From contig WPIO01000017.1 in NCBI GenBank assembly GCA_009760855.2, forward strand, positions 2,357,501 through 2,421,500: a DNA stretch of 64,000 nucleotides, read 5' to 3'. Under the pieces are notes generated by a model, which was not told the DNA's origin, ran no database searches, and saw only the letters and a program-made list of their open reading frames with translations. Within the stretch, counting starts at the first letter, position 1. Every line of letters starts with the position of its first letter. Positions 1-44,700 of this stretch are shown here, piece after piece. This DNA is from Cristatella mucedo. Taxonomy: Eukaryota > Bryozoa > Phylactolaemata > Cristatellidae. A program made the translations under genes and the position numbers.

Positions 1-1316
1 CGATGGCAGCAAATTGAGAAATCCGCGTGTGAGCACGAAAGTCGCCGTGAACAAGGCAAACGCCGAGACGTGTGCACATGCACGGTGCATGCTCATGCTC
101 GAAGTAAACTGACTGCACTGAAGTGAACCGAGCCGTGCAAGCCAGTGGGTGTGCACTCACCTCCACCTGCTCATGGAATAGGCATGAAAATGCAACATGC
201 TTTGGTTAAGTTAACCAACAACATGACACAGTACATACGGTGTGCGCATGCGTGTGCCCTCATTGCTGCGCCGATTTTTTGAGAGTCTGGATGTAGCTAA
301 AGCACGGAATAGGCATGGCGGTGCCAATCTTCCATAAGAGTAATAATAATGCATTTGTATATTGCCCTCAGAAAACTGAATCTCTCTTTCTAGGCACCTT
401 AAAGATGCTATCAAGAAAAAATGACCAAGTAATTAGTGGTAGCATTCGCAGCGTGATCAAGCATGACATTGTTAGGTGTGACATGCAGAGGGTCAACATG
501 CAGATACAGTTAGTAGCAGCAGGCACAGTTTTTGTTTTCTTAGTTCTACTGAACAGCATTTCTAAATGATACTCCCTGCATGCAATGCTGAGAAAGTAGT
601 GTGTACCTTGACATCGGAGGCTTTTGTAATCCATATACATTTCTTCGAAGGGGTGGGATTTTGTCACCGTTTATGAGTTGTTGCACACAGCATGCCCAAG
701 GGATATTTGGCTAGCTACAGCATTGCCGGCATGTGCCATTATGCTGGGTTTTCGCCTTTGTCGTTTGTATTCTTCGGGTATTTGCCCAAGACAGCACACT
801 TTTATATGCAGTTTTCCTCAGAATTAAAAATGCTCGATACCAGCTTCGCAAACTCCGGTCTACGTAGGATCTTACAATAAAGCACCGACTGCAATGGCGT
901 CACACTAGCCTCTCTTTTTTGTAATCATTCACAATTTATATAGACGACGATGCACCGAACTTCTGCAGCCACTCACAAGCAAGTATGAGAAAGAATTCAA
1001 CTATCTGTAATCCCAGATAGCCCAAGTTTCTCAAAGTCATCACAATGTTATGATAATCCCCAGCAAATAGATGACAAACTGCAGAGCCTGAAGTGAGAAA
1101 GTGAGCTCTAAGATGTCAGATAAGTTAGCCACGGCACTGATTATGGCAGAAGGATGTAACGAAGCTGACTACTATTGTCTGAGCTGATCGAGTAGACGAA
1201 GCACGTTAATTTTGTTAGCACGGTGTTCATGTTGCCCTAGCTTTATTCGATGTTGCTAGATGCCACCTCCCCTGTTCTAGAAGCCAATGCTGACAAGCTC
1301 CACTCGATGTGCTCAC
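1..1316 (-). other. Partial intron 49 of DNAH7
   Basis: Sequence downstream of the exon 49 donor, searched in all minus frames for the dynein C-terminus without a match. It contains one LINE family A 3' end (about 335-560) and otherwise nothing recognisable. It is intron only if the gene is intact beyond the edge, which the clean donor at 1311-1316 suggests. Confidence 0.7.
335..560 (-). repeat. LINE family A 3' end, minus orientation
   Basis: Reads from an (ATT)n-type tail through the diagnostic block CTCAGA..CTNAATCTCTTTCTAGGCRC and on into the LINE 3' UTR (TTAGTGGTAGCAT, TGACATGCAGAGGGTCA). The same order is seen in many other copies in this window, including the ORF-bearing copy at 24911-25880. 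Confidence 0.75.
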
Positions 1317-34125
<32,809 letters not shown>

Positions 34126-34500
34126 CTCATAGTGACAGACTTTTAGTTTGCCCACAAGCTCACGGCCGGCCGATCTGCCTCAGTGCAACATGGCGCGGCT
34201 AGCAATTGTTGCTAAGCTACTCCATAAGTTCAAGGACGCCCCACGGGGGGGGGGGCAAGGATTACATGCATAGATGTACTTCGAGGGCCCTTGCTTATTG
34301 GGGAACTTGATGTGAACGGAATTGACTACAATGCAACAAGAACAAAATCTACCATGCCCATATGTTCAAGATTTATTTTGGAAGCCTCTCTGTCGAGATA
34401 TTGAATCCGCCAGTGGAGAGTTATGCCCGCTGATGAATCAGACCCGGTCAAACCCGACTGCGGACGTCGAGTGCTGACTGCGACTGCGCTACTTACACGC
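34126..34500 (-). promoter_or_regulatory. Putative DNAH7 5' UTR and promoter, with an X-box-like site at 34208-34220
   Basis: Read on the minus strand, GTAGCTTAGCAAC (34220-34208) fits the RFX X-box pattern (imperfect GTNRCC half, 1-nt spacer, perfect RGYAAC half) and lies 83-95 bp upstream of the start codon. RFX factors drive ciliary genes in animals. The transcription start is not visible. A G10 run (34242-34251) is nearby. Confidence 0.5.
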
Positions 34501-34501
34501 G

Positions 34502-34568
<67 letters not shown>

Positions 34569-34580
34569 TCTCTCCCGATT
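34501..34580. repeat. CT microsatellite upstream of DNAH7
   Basis: (CT)n of about 75 bp, 380 bp upstream of the DNAH7 start codon. Confidence 0.95.
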
Positions 34581-34904
34581 GCTGGAGCGTGCTTTTTCAG
34601 CCCACTTGCCTTATGAAATACTGTACTGTATTTTTATAGAAATAGTAGCAAGCGGTGCCCGTATGAATCCGTAAAGTAGTCCTCGCTGCACTACGGTGAA
34701 CCGTTTCATATTAGCGATCGAAGTAACGCTGAAAATCTCTTTAATTTTATCGATGAAATGGAATGCATACGCTTGCCATCTAAGAAGCTGCCCACTCATT
34801 CTCATCACGCGGAGCTGTCGCACAACTATTCTCTTCGCCCGGCCGATGGCCTGCTTAGCCAGCCGGCCCGACATAGCTGTTTGCTTTTCGATCCGAGGAG
34901 TGGC

Positions 34905-35455
34905 TACCAGACTGGCTACCAGTGAAGCAACGGATCGACTTCAAGGTTTTGTCGCTCACTTTTAGGTCACTTCATTCTTTGGCTCCAGCCTATCTCTCAG
35001 ATATACTCCCCACCAGGCCAAGCATCGTACCACCCGCTTTTCGGAATCCAACAGTTTACCAATACCTCGTACAAACCTCAAATCCTTTGGAAACGGTGCA
35101 TTTAATTCGTATGCTCCTAAAGCCTGGAACTCACTTCCGACTTGCGTCAGAACATCCCCGGACCTGACCACATTTAAAAGGAACTTAAAAACGCACCTAT
35201 TTAGGACAGCATTTAGTGGGTCCCTGTGATTCGTCCTTCATGTGCTTATGCGTGCTGACACTGTGCATGCTGCCACTAACCACATTTGCATGCTGACCCT
35301 GTGCATGTCACCCATAACTATGTTATTCATTTTGTTTGTTTATCGAGCATGATATTACTCACGATTCAATTGAATTTCCCTTTGCAGCAAATGTAAAGCG
35401 CCTAGAGAGAGATTGAGTTCTCTGAGGGCGCTTTATCAAGTGCATTATTATTATA
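34905..35455 (+). repeat. LINE family A 3' end, plus orientation
   Basis: Starts in the RT coding end (TGGCTACCAGTGAAGCAACG, decayed frame), then the 3' UTR and the tail GAGGGCGCTTTATCAAGTGC with (ATT)n. Fragments of two reading frames remain, so it is inactive. Confidence 0.88.
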
Positions 35456-35464
35456 TTCTTATTG

Positions 35465-35765
35465 TCCACATTTAAAGAGAAAGTAAAAACGCAACTATTT
35501 ATCACGACATTTAGTGGCTTCGTGTGATTCGTCCTTTATATGCTTATGCGTGCTGATACTGTGCATGCTGCCACTAACCACACTCGCATGCTGACCCAAT
35601 GCATAATGTAATGCATGTCATCATAACCATGTTATTCCTGTTATTTATTGAGCATGCTGTCACTTACCATTCGATCGGGCTTTCTTTGCGGCATGTGTAA
35701 AGTGCCTTGAAAGAGATTGAGTTCTCTGAGGGTGCTATATCAAATGCAATATTTAATATTATTAT
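35465..35765 (+). repeat. Second LINE family A 3' end, tandem with the previous copy
   Basis: More diverged copy beginning CACATTTAAAGAGAAAGTAA and ending TCTCTGAGGGTGCTATATCA plus an AT-rich tail. The head-to-tail arrangement with 34905-35455 suggests a second insertion at the (ATT)n tail. Confidence 0.8.
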
Positions 35766-36268
35766 CAAAAGATCGTAAAAAAATGTCATTGTCCGCTGCA
35801 TTTTTAAGTTGTTATGAAGGGCTTCTACGAAGCTAGACTACCCCTTGAACAGCTGTGTCCAACAGGGAAGAGTGCATAAAGGACACTAAATGGCGGAGAC
35901 GCCAAGGCTCACGATAGGGTTGCCGTTTTTGGACGAAATAGCTAAATAAATCTATAACAGATTTAAGAAAAACTGAAACAGTTTTTCAACGTGTGTGCTA
36001 TCAAGGAATGTGCCTATAATATCTTATCAGGAAATTCAGCAGTTGGTTGACGTGCTTTATTATTTCCATTTCTTTCGTTCGCCGCTTGCTGATTTGTCTA
36101 AAAATTGCCCGTGTTAGGTCTCTTGATATGTATGGCGAATTCTATCCTCTTTCTTATTTGCATCTCTTGCGCAGTGTAAGTAACTGAGCTTCAGTATATT
36201 TGCAAAGTGATTTTACAAATTGTAGGTTTAACAGATAGATATATTGGTTGCTGTCATAGCTGAAATGG
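35766..36268. other. Intergenic, nothing recognised
   Basis: AT-rich unique-looking sequence. No supported gene or repeat. Confidence 0.5.
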
Positions 36269-36550
36269 ATGTTAAAACTGAAGCAGAATTTAGCGGACGT
36301 GGAGGCTATCAATTGCTACTGGTACTCTCGGCTACAATCGGGAAATGTGCTTTCCGAATATTCGAAAACTATGTACTGTATTCGAAAATTAAAATTAACA
36401 CCGATAACAGTAGAACACTCGTTTAGTGCGCTGAGACTTCTGAAAGAGCCACTTGCTGTAGACAGCGACGGAGAAAGAACCGTATGCGTGCGACTGCTCC
36501 CCATTTGTGACCGCCGGCTTATTGATACTGATCAAGTTATTAATTATTAA
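36269..36550 (+). pseudogene. hAT transposase C-terminal fragment (dimerisation domain)
   Basis: A 93-codon open frame includes LKLTPITVEHSFSALRLLKE, close to the hAT C-terminal dimerisation motif (P-TAERSFSAL-R-K), and ends near DRRLIDTDQVINY, which resembles the D-D-VI-F ending of these proteins. The zinc finger, the catalytic DDE residues and terminal repeats are not seen, so this is a remnant. It could belong to a ZMYM/THAP12-like hAT group. No link to the MITE at 45782 is shown. Confidence 0.65.
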
Positions 36551-37503
36551 AGTATTAACCAAGCCGCCATTGATTATTTAAGGAGATAATCACGCCGGTT
36601 TGAGTTCATTCTGTGAAAAAATTATGCGAATTCTCTCGGATTGGTGGCAGAATTTTCAATCGTCGTAGGTGCGCTATGATTACGTTCGTGGCAAGCGGCA
36701 CTGAATGCGGTAGCAGAAAGAGCACTCTTGGTTGAACTAATAGACACCTTCGTTTTGGGAAGGTCGCATAAAGCCTGTCCGAGCGCTAATTAATTTATTA
36801 AAGTTAGTTATTACATGCATATTTTTTTACAAAATGATCATCTGCTTTGCAATCATGTATACTTTAGATACTTACATAAAGTCTTGACAATTACTTAATA
36901 AAACCAAGGTGCTTTTGTTCTGTGCACAAGCAGCCTTGAGGGATAAAGTTTTCCAAGATATTTCCTATTGTAATTAGAAGGATATCAAAATACTATCTAA
37001 CTACGGTCGTCTCCCGTTGCTAGCGAAGAGTTGCTATTTCAAAGAAACGGTTTTGACCTTGTGCCACGCCCATCGAGGTCGAGTTTTAGCCCCATCGCAA
37101 ATTCTGGCTATTTTCTCATATATATAATACATTTGATGTAGCACCCTCAGAGAACCCAATCTCTTTCTAGGCACTTCACATCTGCTGCAAATGAAGCACT
37201 ATTTATAGTGAAGATTTATTAGAATATTTGACGTGCATATATACATTAGCCAGCGGTGCCCTGCCGGGGTCGCAGGTGTTACCCGGGCCTCCCGGTTCAG
37301 GTAACAAGGACCATGCGGCTTCCGAGCCGGTAATGGCGTCGGAGAAGCAGCACCGCCTTAAAATCGTCCTTTCCTCGCGTAGAATGCCGAGGTCGGCCAC
37401 GCAAGCTTTATTATTTAACCACCAGCTGCCTAGAGCCCCGACCACGACACAGAGCCTCAATCACTGCCAACCGGTAGCCAGCGGTCAGGAAAGACCGGCC
37501 AAT

Positions 37504-37515
<12 letters not shown>
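36551..37515. other. Intergenic, with a short LINE A tail at about 37130-37195
   Basis: The tail fragment reads CTCAGAGAACCCAATCTCTTTCTAGGC-like sequence (minus orientation). The part 37250-37500 is GC-rich without a supported gene. Confidence 0.55.
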
Positions 37516-37581
<66 letters not shown>

Positions 37582-37582
37582 G

Positions 37583-37630
<48 letters not shown>

Positions 37631-37648
37631 GTGTGTATGTGTGCGTGG

Positions 37649-37680
<32 letters not shown>

Positions 37681-37692
37681 TTGTGTTCACAC
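37516..37692. repeat. GT microsatellite
   Basis: Long (GT)n with CGTGGGCGTG interruptions occurring twice, and a short (AT)n lead-in. Confidence 0.97.
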
Positions 37693-40349
37693 TTATGCAC
37701 ATATTTATTATTATATCCGCGTAACCCTTACTGCTACACGTAGAGGTACAACGCGGGCAAAGCGCACAGACCTGACGCTCGCTAACAAGGCAAACAGTAA
37801 AGACTGCATGCGAAGTTCCACAAGAAGCGCTACCACCAACATGGAACTCGTGAAAGCGCAAGGATTCGCTAATACTTTATTTTATTGTTTCGACTGGTGA
37901 CTTCAGACGGACTCATTAGAAGCTTATAGCGGCATGGCGCATGGCGCAGTGACCCACAGACCGGCAGACCTTCACCGTAACCGAGCCTGCTTCGGTCAGG
38001 TTAGGCGGCTAATTTTCCGGACAGGTTGGAAATCGTACTCGTACTATAAATCGCCAGGTCATAGTCGGTGACCCAGCTCTAAGCCATAATCGTAGTGTAG
38101 TGTAGCATATACACAGGTATGTGTAAGCATATGCGTGCAAGTTATATTTACGGTGTATTCCTAACTATACGAGCCATGGAGATTGAGTAGTAGTTGCCAT
38201 AGACTTTGCTGCGTTGCTTGCAAATTTCAAGTGGGTGCGGTATTTAGCGTAAGCGAGAGAATATTCTGAGGTAGACGCAGTTGCATACGGTTTGGTTTCC
38301 TAGGAAAGGGATGCTTATATCATAGTCTGCTATTTTGATCTTAATTTCGACCTATAAGCAAGCGAACTTAGGAGTGAAGGCAACCAGATTTAGGGGGCCA
38401 TGCAGGGCATGCCATTTTTGGCAGACCGGCTTTCTGTGAAGGATGAGCTGCGGGAGATTCGAAGAGCGAGAGATTCATATCGGGATGAGAGTATTTTGTC
38501 AAGTAAAAAGTGCTTAGTAGTTTTCAGTTGCCAAGTGCGCAGCTTGAATAGATGCGAGTTCACTTCCTAAGAAAGAGCAGACAATACTTCGTACTTCACT
38601 TCGTCCTCGTTCCCTTGGATGGAGAAATTGTAAAAGTCGCTCGCTGAGGCAGCCCACTAGGTTCACTTGTAGTCATTCGAATTCGACTTTGCTCTCTCGC
38701 AGGTTTCCGGTAAGGATAATAATAATTCATCCTTATAGAGCCCAACGAGAACTAGATCTCTTTGTGGGCACTTCAAATGAACCAGAAAGAAAGCGCGTAA
38801 ACCGATTGGTTGCAGCAGCGATGGCGCGTGAAGGAGGGATCAGTGGAAGGAGCAGATTCTGTGCGGAAAGGGCGGATCGAATTCGAAATTGCGTAGCTGC
38901 GGTATATTTGTTTCGTGTCGTGCTAATTTGGAAATGCCGCAGCTTCAGCAATCGTCGACGGCTATACCTCGACGATACTGTAAGCGCTCACAGTTTATTT
39001 GGTGAGGCTGTTGTAGTTCGATTGCATGCGGGCTGGTACCGCTCCTCTCCTCAACAGCTGGTGGGAGCCTCCTCGAGAGGGGCCTGTGCACAGCTGTGGT
39101 CCGCTTCTAATGAGGCGTTGACACAGGCCGATAACCCGCTGGTGGACAGATGGTAGATTTACCATCGGGGTCGGCAAAGGCACAGCCGGAGTCGAGGAGA
39201 GGGGACTCGAGTGGGAGAGAGGGGCGAGTGAAGTCGTGCTCCCTCTGCTCTGTGAGTAGTAGAATAAATTGTTGGCGTTGTTCACCAGCTAGCTCTCTGA
39301 TGTGCGAACCAAACTACAGTTTTAAGTAGCGTGTTACGCGTCGGTCGCGGCGACCGCCTCAGCTACCTCTCCACCCGCGCCGCATACAGAGTACATGTCA
39401 CGTACGACAGAGACACACTTGGTCTGTCACTCCCATGGCCTCAACAGCGCTGGTCTCCCGCAAGCTTTACCGCCAACCCTAAATTAACTAGCATGCACGA
39501 ACAACCGAAGAACTAGACGTGCGGGGTAGTCGCCGAAGCCTTCGGGTGGCGTGGATTCGTCTCGACAGGGGGCCCCTCGTCGAATTTCTACCTAGCGCCA
39601 AGCCTACCTAGACACCAGGACGCGAGTGGCTAGCGCACTGTGCCGTCTAAGTTGCGCTTAGCTGTTTATCGCAGGAGGCAGCGACGTCTTCGGAGTCCCC
39701 GATTCGTCACGCGGCGGCGGCCCCTCGGCGTGGAACCCCACCTCCCTCTCTTTCTCTCTCCCTCTTTTTCTCTTTCTCTCACTCTCCCTCTCTCCGTATG
39801 CGACCCTACGGCGATCGAGGACCCATAAGCTTGCGCATGGATCCGCTACTTAAAGAACCGTTGTAGGACTTGCCCCACGTGAGCCACAGGTGAGCAGGCA
39901 GCTCAACGTCAATCGCCTACCAGCAAGGCGGAGGAGGGGGCGAACACACGTGTGCTTCCGTTGTTCCTCCCACCCACCGCGAGCCGGCTACTGCTCCCTG
40001 TGGCACCGTCTATTGCGATTCTCAGACAGGATTAGTTGTCGCTGATCTATCGTGTCAAAGCGCATAGCTTGCCACACAAACCTCGCATATTTTGGCAAGC
40101 ATCAGCTCAAGGATAGGCGAACGTAAGCTGTCTGAACACAAGACTGTCCAGTCCTTCCACGAGCACACGTTCTTCCAGAGCATCGTCACCAGTTGCACCT
40201 CATGCGTTCAAGCTATTCCTTTGCAACCATACTAGCGTCTATTAGCATGCAGGCTGACTCGGCCTGGCTTTCCGGGTCCAAGATCGGTAATCCTGCTATA
40301 GGTGCAGCTCCCCTGCTGGCTTTAAGCAGAAAAGCTACCCATTGTCGGT
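37693..40349. other. Intergenic, no supported gene
   Basis: Contains a degenerate LINE A tail at about 38715-38790 (minus), a GC-rich block at 39000-39900 with a possible solo LTR at 39012-39318 (weak), and a CT-rich stretch at 39750-39795. The open frames here lack homology that I can recognise. Confidence 0.5.
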
Positions 40350-40530
40350 GAGCCGTGATGGCACACGAGGTAAGGTATTCATCTTCCATGATCTCTGTCC
40401 CGAGGTCGTGGGTTCGAATCCTGCGGTGGTGATCCTTTATTGCCTCTGCAAGCGGTGGTGATAACCGTAAAGATTTTTCTGTCGCTATACAAAAGAGGCT
40501 GTTAAATCAGCTAGTATTTTTTGGTCGGAA
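40350..40530 (+). repeat. tRNA-derived SINE1 copy, plus orientation
   Basis: Head GCCGTGATGGCACACGAGG (A-box-like), B box GGTTCGAATCC at about 40411, body with GCAAGCGGTGGTGATAACCG, and 3' end AAAGAGGCTGTTAAATCAGC. This is the clearest full-length copy in the window. Confidence 0.88.
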
Positions 40531-40617
40531 TTTTTCTGAGTTGAAGTAACACTCATTTGCTGAACGCTTCGCCGGTATTGTGGCCAACGGCATTCCTACA
40601 GCTTAATAAATAAAAAT

Positions 40618-40792
40618 AAATCCTAGCTGCTTACACAGCCTCTTTTTGTATAGCGATAAAAGATCCTTTACGGCTATCACCACCGCTTGCAGTGGCGATT
40701 TAGGATCGCCCACAACAGGAATTGAACCCACGACCTCGGGACCGTGGTCATGAAACCAACCGCCTTACCTAGTGTGCCATCACGGCCCACCA
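40618..40792 (-). repeat. tRNA-derived SINE1 copy, minus orientation
   Basis: Starts CTAGCTGCTTACACAGCCTC and ends CCTAGTGTGCCATCACGGCC. It forms an inverted pair with the copy at 40350-40530, separated by 87 bp. Confidence 0.88.
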
Positions 40793-40865
40793 GCGCTCAA
40801 TTAGAGTAACGTTTTGCCTGCCGAGACCTTCGCGAATGTCGCTAATCTGCCGACTTGCTTCATAT

Positions 40866-41275
40866 TCGGCTAAAAGCGAAGTGCCTAGATTGAGATTTAA
40901 ATCTCTTAGATGACTTTAAAAATGCTTCCATAATGATTAGTATTAATGTATTTACAGCCGCTCATTTTAATCGTTCTGATGCCTAGAATAGAAATGATAG
41001 ATTACTCACAGCACATCATTATCTTTGTCTATTACCCTTTCTCTTTGCAGAAAATGAAAAGCGCATAGAAAGAGATTGAGTTCTCTAAGGGCTCTTTATC
41101 AAGTGTATTATTATTATTATTATTATTATTCCTTCCCTTCTCGGCTCTCCTCGTAGAAATCATAGCTGCAAGGCCACTAGCCAGTGTATAATAATAGTAA
41201 TAATAATAATGCACTTGATAAAGCTCCCTCAGAGAACTCAATCTCTTTCAAGGCGTTCTACATTTGCTTTTTCTA
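40866..41275. repeat. Cluster of LINE family A tails, inverted pair
   Basis: A degenerate plus tail lies at about 40866-40930, a good plus tail at 41040-41130, and a minus tail at 41190-41275. The last two are arranged as an inverted repeat around (ATT)n/(AAT)n. Confidence 0.78.
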
Positions 41276-41757
41276 CATTGAGTGTAGTGTATGCAATGTT
41301 CTGCCGACCAGAGAGGCATCAAGCAGACTAGAAAGAGCTGATCCAGCCTCTTACTGAGCCACTCCGCAGCAGAGAGTCGGCGCAGATTCGGCATTTAGCA
41401 GCTACACATTAGCAGCGCGAACGGCGGAGCTGAGTAACGTCCGCGAGAAAAAGGCTCGCCGCCATTTGGTGAGCTGCCTGCTGACCTGATTGATGTCTCA
41501 CCGGCCACCCACCCTCTGCAGCATAAATAAATATATCTGTCAAGAATTGATTCATCTTTTAAAAATATTTTGTAGCATCTTGCAATGTTTAGTCAAGTGC
41601 ATTTAAGGATGGCTGCAATTCATGATTCATACAGATTTTTGTGGCCCCAACACGGACAAGGGCAAGGTCATCGCACTCAGGTTCTTGCCGGCCTAGGGTT
41701 AGTGTGCGTGTGTGGGTAGCAGTCGAGTGCAGGTGCTCTCTGCTTTAGTCGGCGCTA
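41276..41757 (+). promoter_or_regulatory. Region upstream of NCLN, presumed promoter and 5' UTR
   Basis: Unique sequence directly upstream of the NCLN start codon. I see no clear TATA or initiator element; the assignment rests on position only. Confidence 0.35.
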
Positions 41758-44700
41758 ATGGCTCTGGAGGATCTTCCCGGGGTATTCGAAATGTTTAAAG
41801 ACGGATTTCCATATTCGTTTCTATATTTTCTGCCAATAGTCCTCATCCTGTCGTCGCCGGTGTCGGGCTCTCAGAATTTCACCGTTTACCGAATGCAGCA
41901 TTACGACCTTCAAGCAGTCAATTATGGTATGTTCCCGTACGCGAAAAAGCGCGCTTTTGGCGTGGCAGTTTTCGTAGCTACTACGCGCCATGACCGGTGG
42001 TTCTGCGAACCGTTATCGGCAGCCTTATTTCGTCCGCTTCATTTGAAGGGAGTCGCAGTACACTGGTCGGCATGGAAGCCAAGCACGCAGAGGCTAGGAT
42101 GATAACGAGGCGCTGCGTAATTGCTAAGCTGGCAGATATGACTGCCAGTCGCTACAGAGATATCGTGGCTCAAAATGCTGGTGCTTTGCTGGTCATCTTA
42201 CCGGATGCGAGCTCCGTGGAGGCGGATGCCGCCGAGGTACTGGGTACCAACCTTGACACGTCTCCATGGACGTGCGCATTCTATCTCTCTGCTTAGCTGT
42301 TCGTGGAGGTTTCCCGAAATCGGCTCCATTTATTGACGTCGGCTAATGCTGTGCATTGCCTGCTAATGAGCTGCCAGTTATGATCGCGTACTAAGCACAG
42401 ACATAGATGTACGTGCATCCAAGTTGTAATGCAGTCGGAGTCAGCCGAGCTTTTTCCAGAATATGTTCAAACAATTTCCCGTTAAATCTAAGATTCTTTT
42501 TCATAAGAATCTTTTTTTAAGGTTTAAAGCTGATAGTGTCAAGTCTATAACTGCTCAGATTTCTCGGGTCAAAACGCCAGGCTCTGCTCTTTTGCTGCTG
42601 TGTGCCAGTAAAGCACGGGCACAGTCGTCCGAGTCGGCTGCTAGATCTCCGTGTGCTCCAGGATTATCCTGTGCTTGCCTCTTAGTGCTGGCTGCTCTGC
42701 ATAGAAGATTATCTAGAGACAGCCGGGTTCTTTATTTCAGCTTAAAAGCCGTGGTTTAGTTGGGAGGGGGAAAGCTGTGCATCGTAAACTGACCTTGTTG
42801 TTAAGCGATTGGTAACGACACTTGCTTTTTTTTAATACTCGAGACAAGGTGCTGAGCATTGCATTCTGATCTTCTGGATCATCCGTCGTGGGCTCAGTTG
42901 CTGTGCTGCAATTGCTTTAACATACTGACAGAAATTTCATTTAGTGTAGGATATAATGCAGCCACTGTGTTTTACAGCAATGGCTTCTCTGTTGGGCCAC
43001 TGCGGGCGTTAGTGTTGTGCAGTTAAGGACAATTTATTTTTGTTGTGCAATCTGTAGCAGTAGCTTGCAGGTGGTGTCATTGTTGCAGCTTTCTGCCACT
43101 TGCCTGTTTTCCAAGGACTCGTCTTGATTCAAACCTTCTGTCTGACTATGTCCCAGCCTTTTGATTCAGACTTGCGGTCAAAGCATTTCCGCCCGGCTTT
43201 TCGTGTACCATATCATAGGTGTGCTTCTAAAATGGCAAATGATGCTAGGCATTGTACCACTTGCCCTCCTGAGTGGTTGTTTAGCTGTGCCTCGAACCAA
43301 ACTCAAAAATCGTATTTAGACCGTGCGTGTAGTTCGTATGCTCCCAAAGCGTGGAACTCAGTCCAGACTGAAGACAAGACATGGCTTGCATGACATTTAA
43401 AACAAGCTAAAAAACGCACCTGTTCTTCACGACATTGGCTGGGCCTTGGGGAATTGTCGTGTATGTGCTTATGCCTGCTAACACTGTGCACACCTTCACT
43501 TAACCATATTGGCAAGCTTTGCAGCATATGTCAGGTGTCTAGAAGGAGATATATTTTTCTTAAGGTGCTATAACAATGTCTTACTGTTATTAGTGTATTA
43601 GAAAGCCACTTGGCATGACTTGTATAGCACCGAAGAAGTTGGCATTCTCCACCGCCCGGCTTACCATATACACAGCTGTGACGTTGCTCGTCTTTCTCAG
43701 CAATTGACCGCTGACCTCTCTTGGCACCGGGCAATCGTCCGAACCAGCTCCGAGGTGGTGCTGCTCGTGCGGATACACACAGCTGTGCCACACACAGCTG
43801 TGTCTACCCCGCCGCTGCTGCCTTTTCGTTATGGTCCGACTCAGTCTGGCTTCGAGTTACAGACTAATAATAATAATAATAATAATAATAATAGTTATAC
43901 ATTTTATATAACACTCTAAGAAAACTCAATCTCTTTCTAGGCACTTTACATTTGCTGCAAAGGAAGCACGATCGAATGGTTAATGGTAGCACGCTCAATA
44001 AACAAAAGCATACCATGGTTAAGGGGTGACATGCACAGGCTCAACATTGCATCTAAATATAGTTAGTGGCAGCATGCACAGTGTCAGCAAGCATTAACAC
44101 ATTAAGGACGAATAAGAGGAACCCGCTAAATGCTGCGATAAATATGCTCGTTTTTAATTTCTTTTTTAAATGTTGTCGAGTCAGGAGCCGTCGTGACGGA
44201 AGTCGGGAGTGAGTTCCAGGCTTTGGGAGAATACAAACTAAAGGCACGTTTTATAGCTTATCTGTTTGTTATTTGACGTAGCACACAAGAAATTTATGCC
44301 TATGGACATCTACACACTTATCGCTTCGGGCTGGGTCTGCCACGCCGCTGGTGGCATTACACACACCAGTGGCAAGTAACCTGCATATTAGTTACGATCG
44401 TGTGCACTTATTATCGCTTTGTCATCATGGTTCAAATGCGTTCCTAGATGTTATTGCTGTTGCTAAGATCTGCGACTTATGCCTTAACAAAAGAAAAGTG
44501 CCCCAGAGCCGACAGACACGGGTCCGGGCCGCAAGCTGAGCCGCTGCTCGCGTTTGGTGGGAGCTTCGAGCTGAGTATCAGCTCGTTTGACTATTCTTAG
44601 CATTGTCTCGAACCGTTCAGAGCAGTCTTCCTCAAGCATTATAGTGAATCTCTCTAAACAGGCCTGCTATAACTCTGGTGGCCCAACTTAACGCTTGTCT

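Noticed and set aside
40350-40530. tRNA gene
   Set aside because: A and B boxes are present, but no full cloverleaf follows and the same body occurs in seven copies, so it is a SINE.
43866-43895. CRISPR-like or satellite array in the (AAT)n regions
   Set aside because: These are microsatellite tails of LINE copies in a eukaryotic genome; there are no repeat-spacer units.
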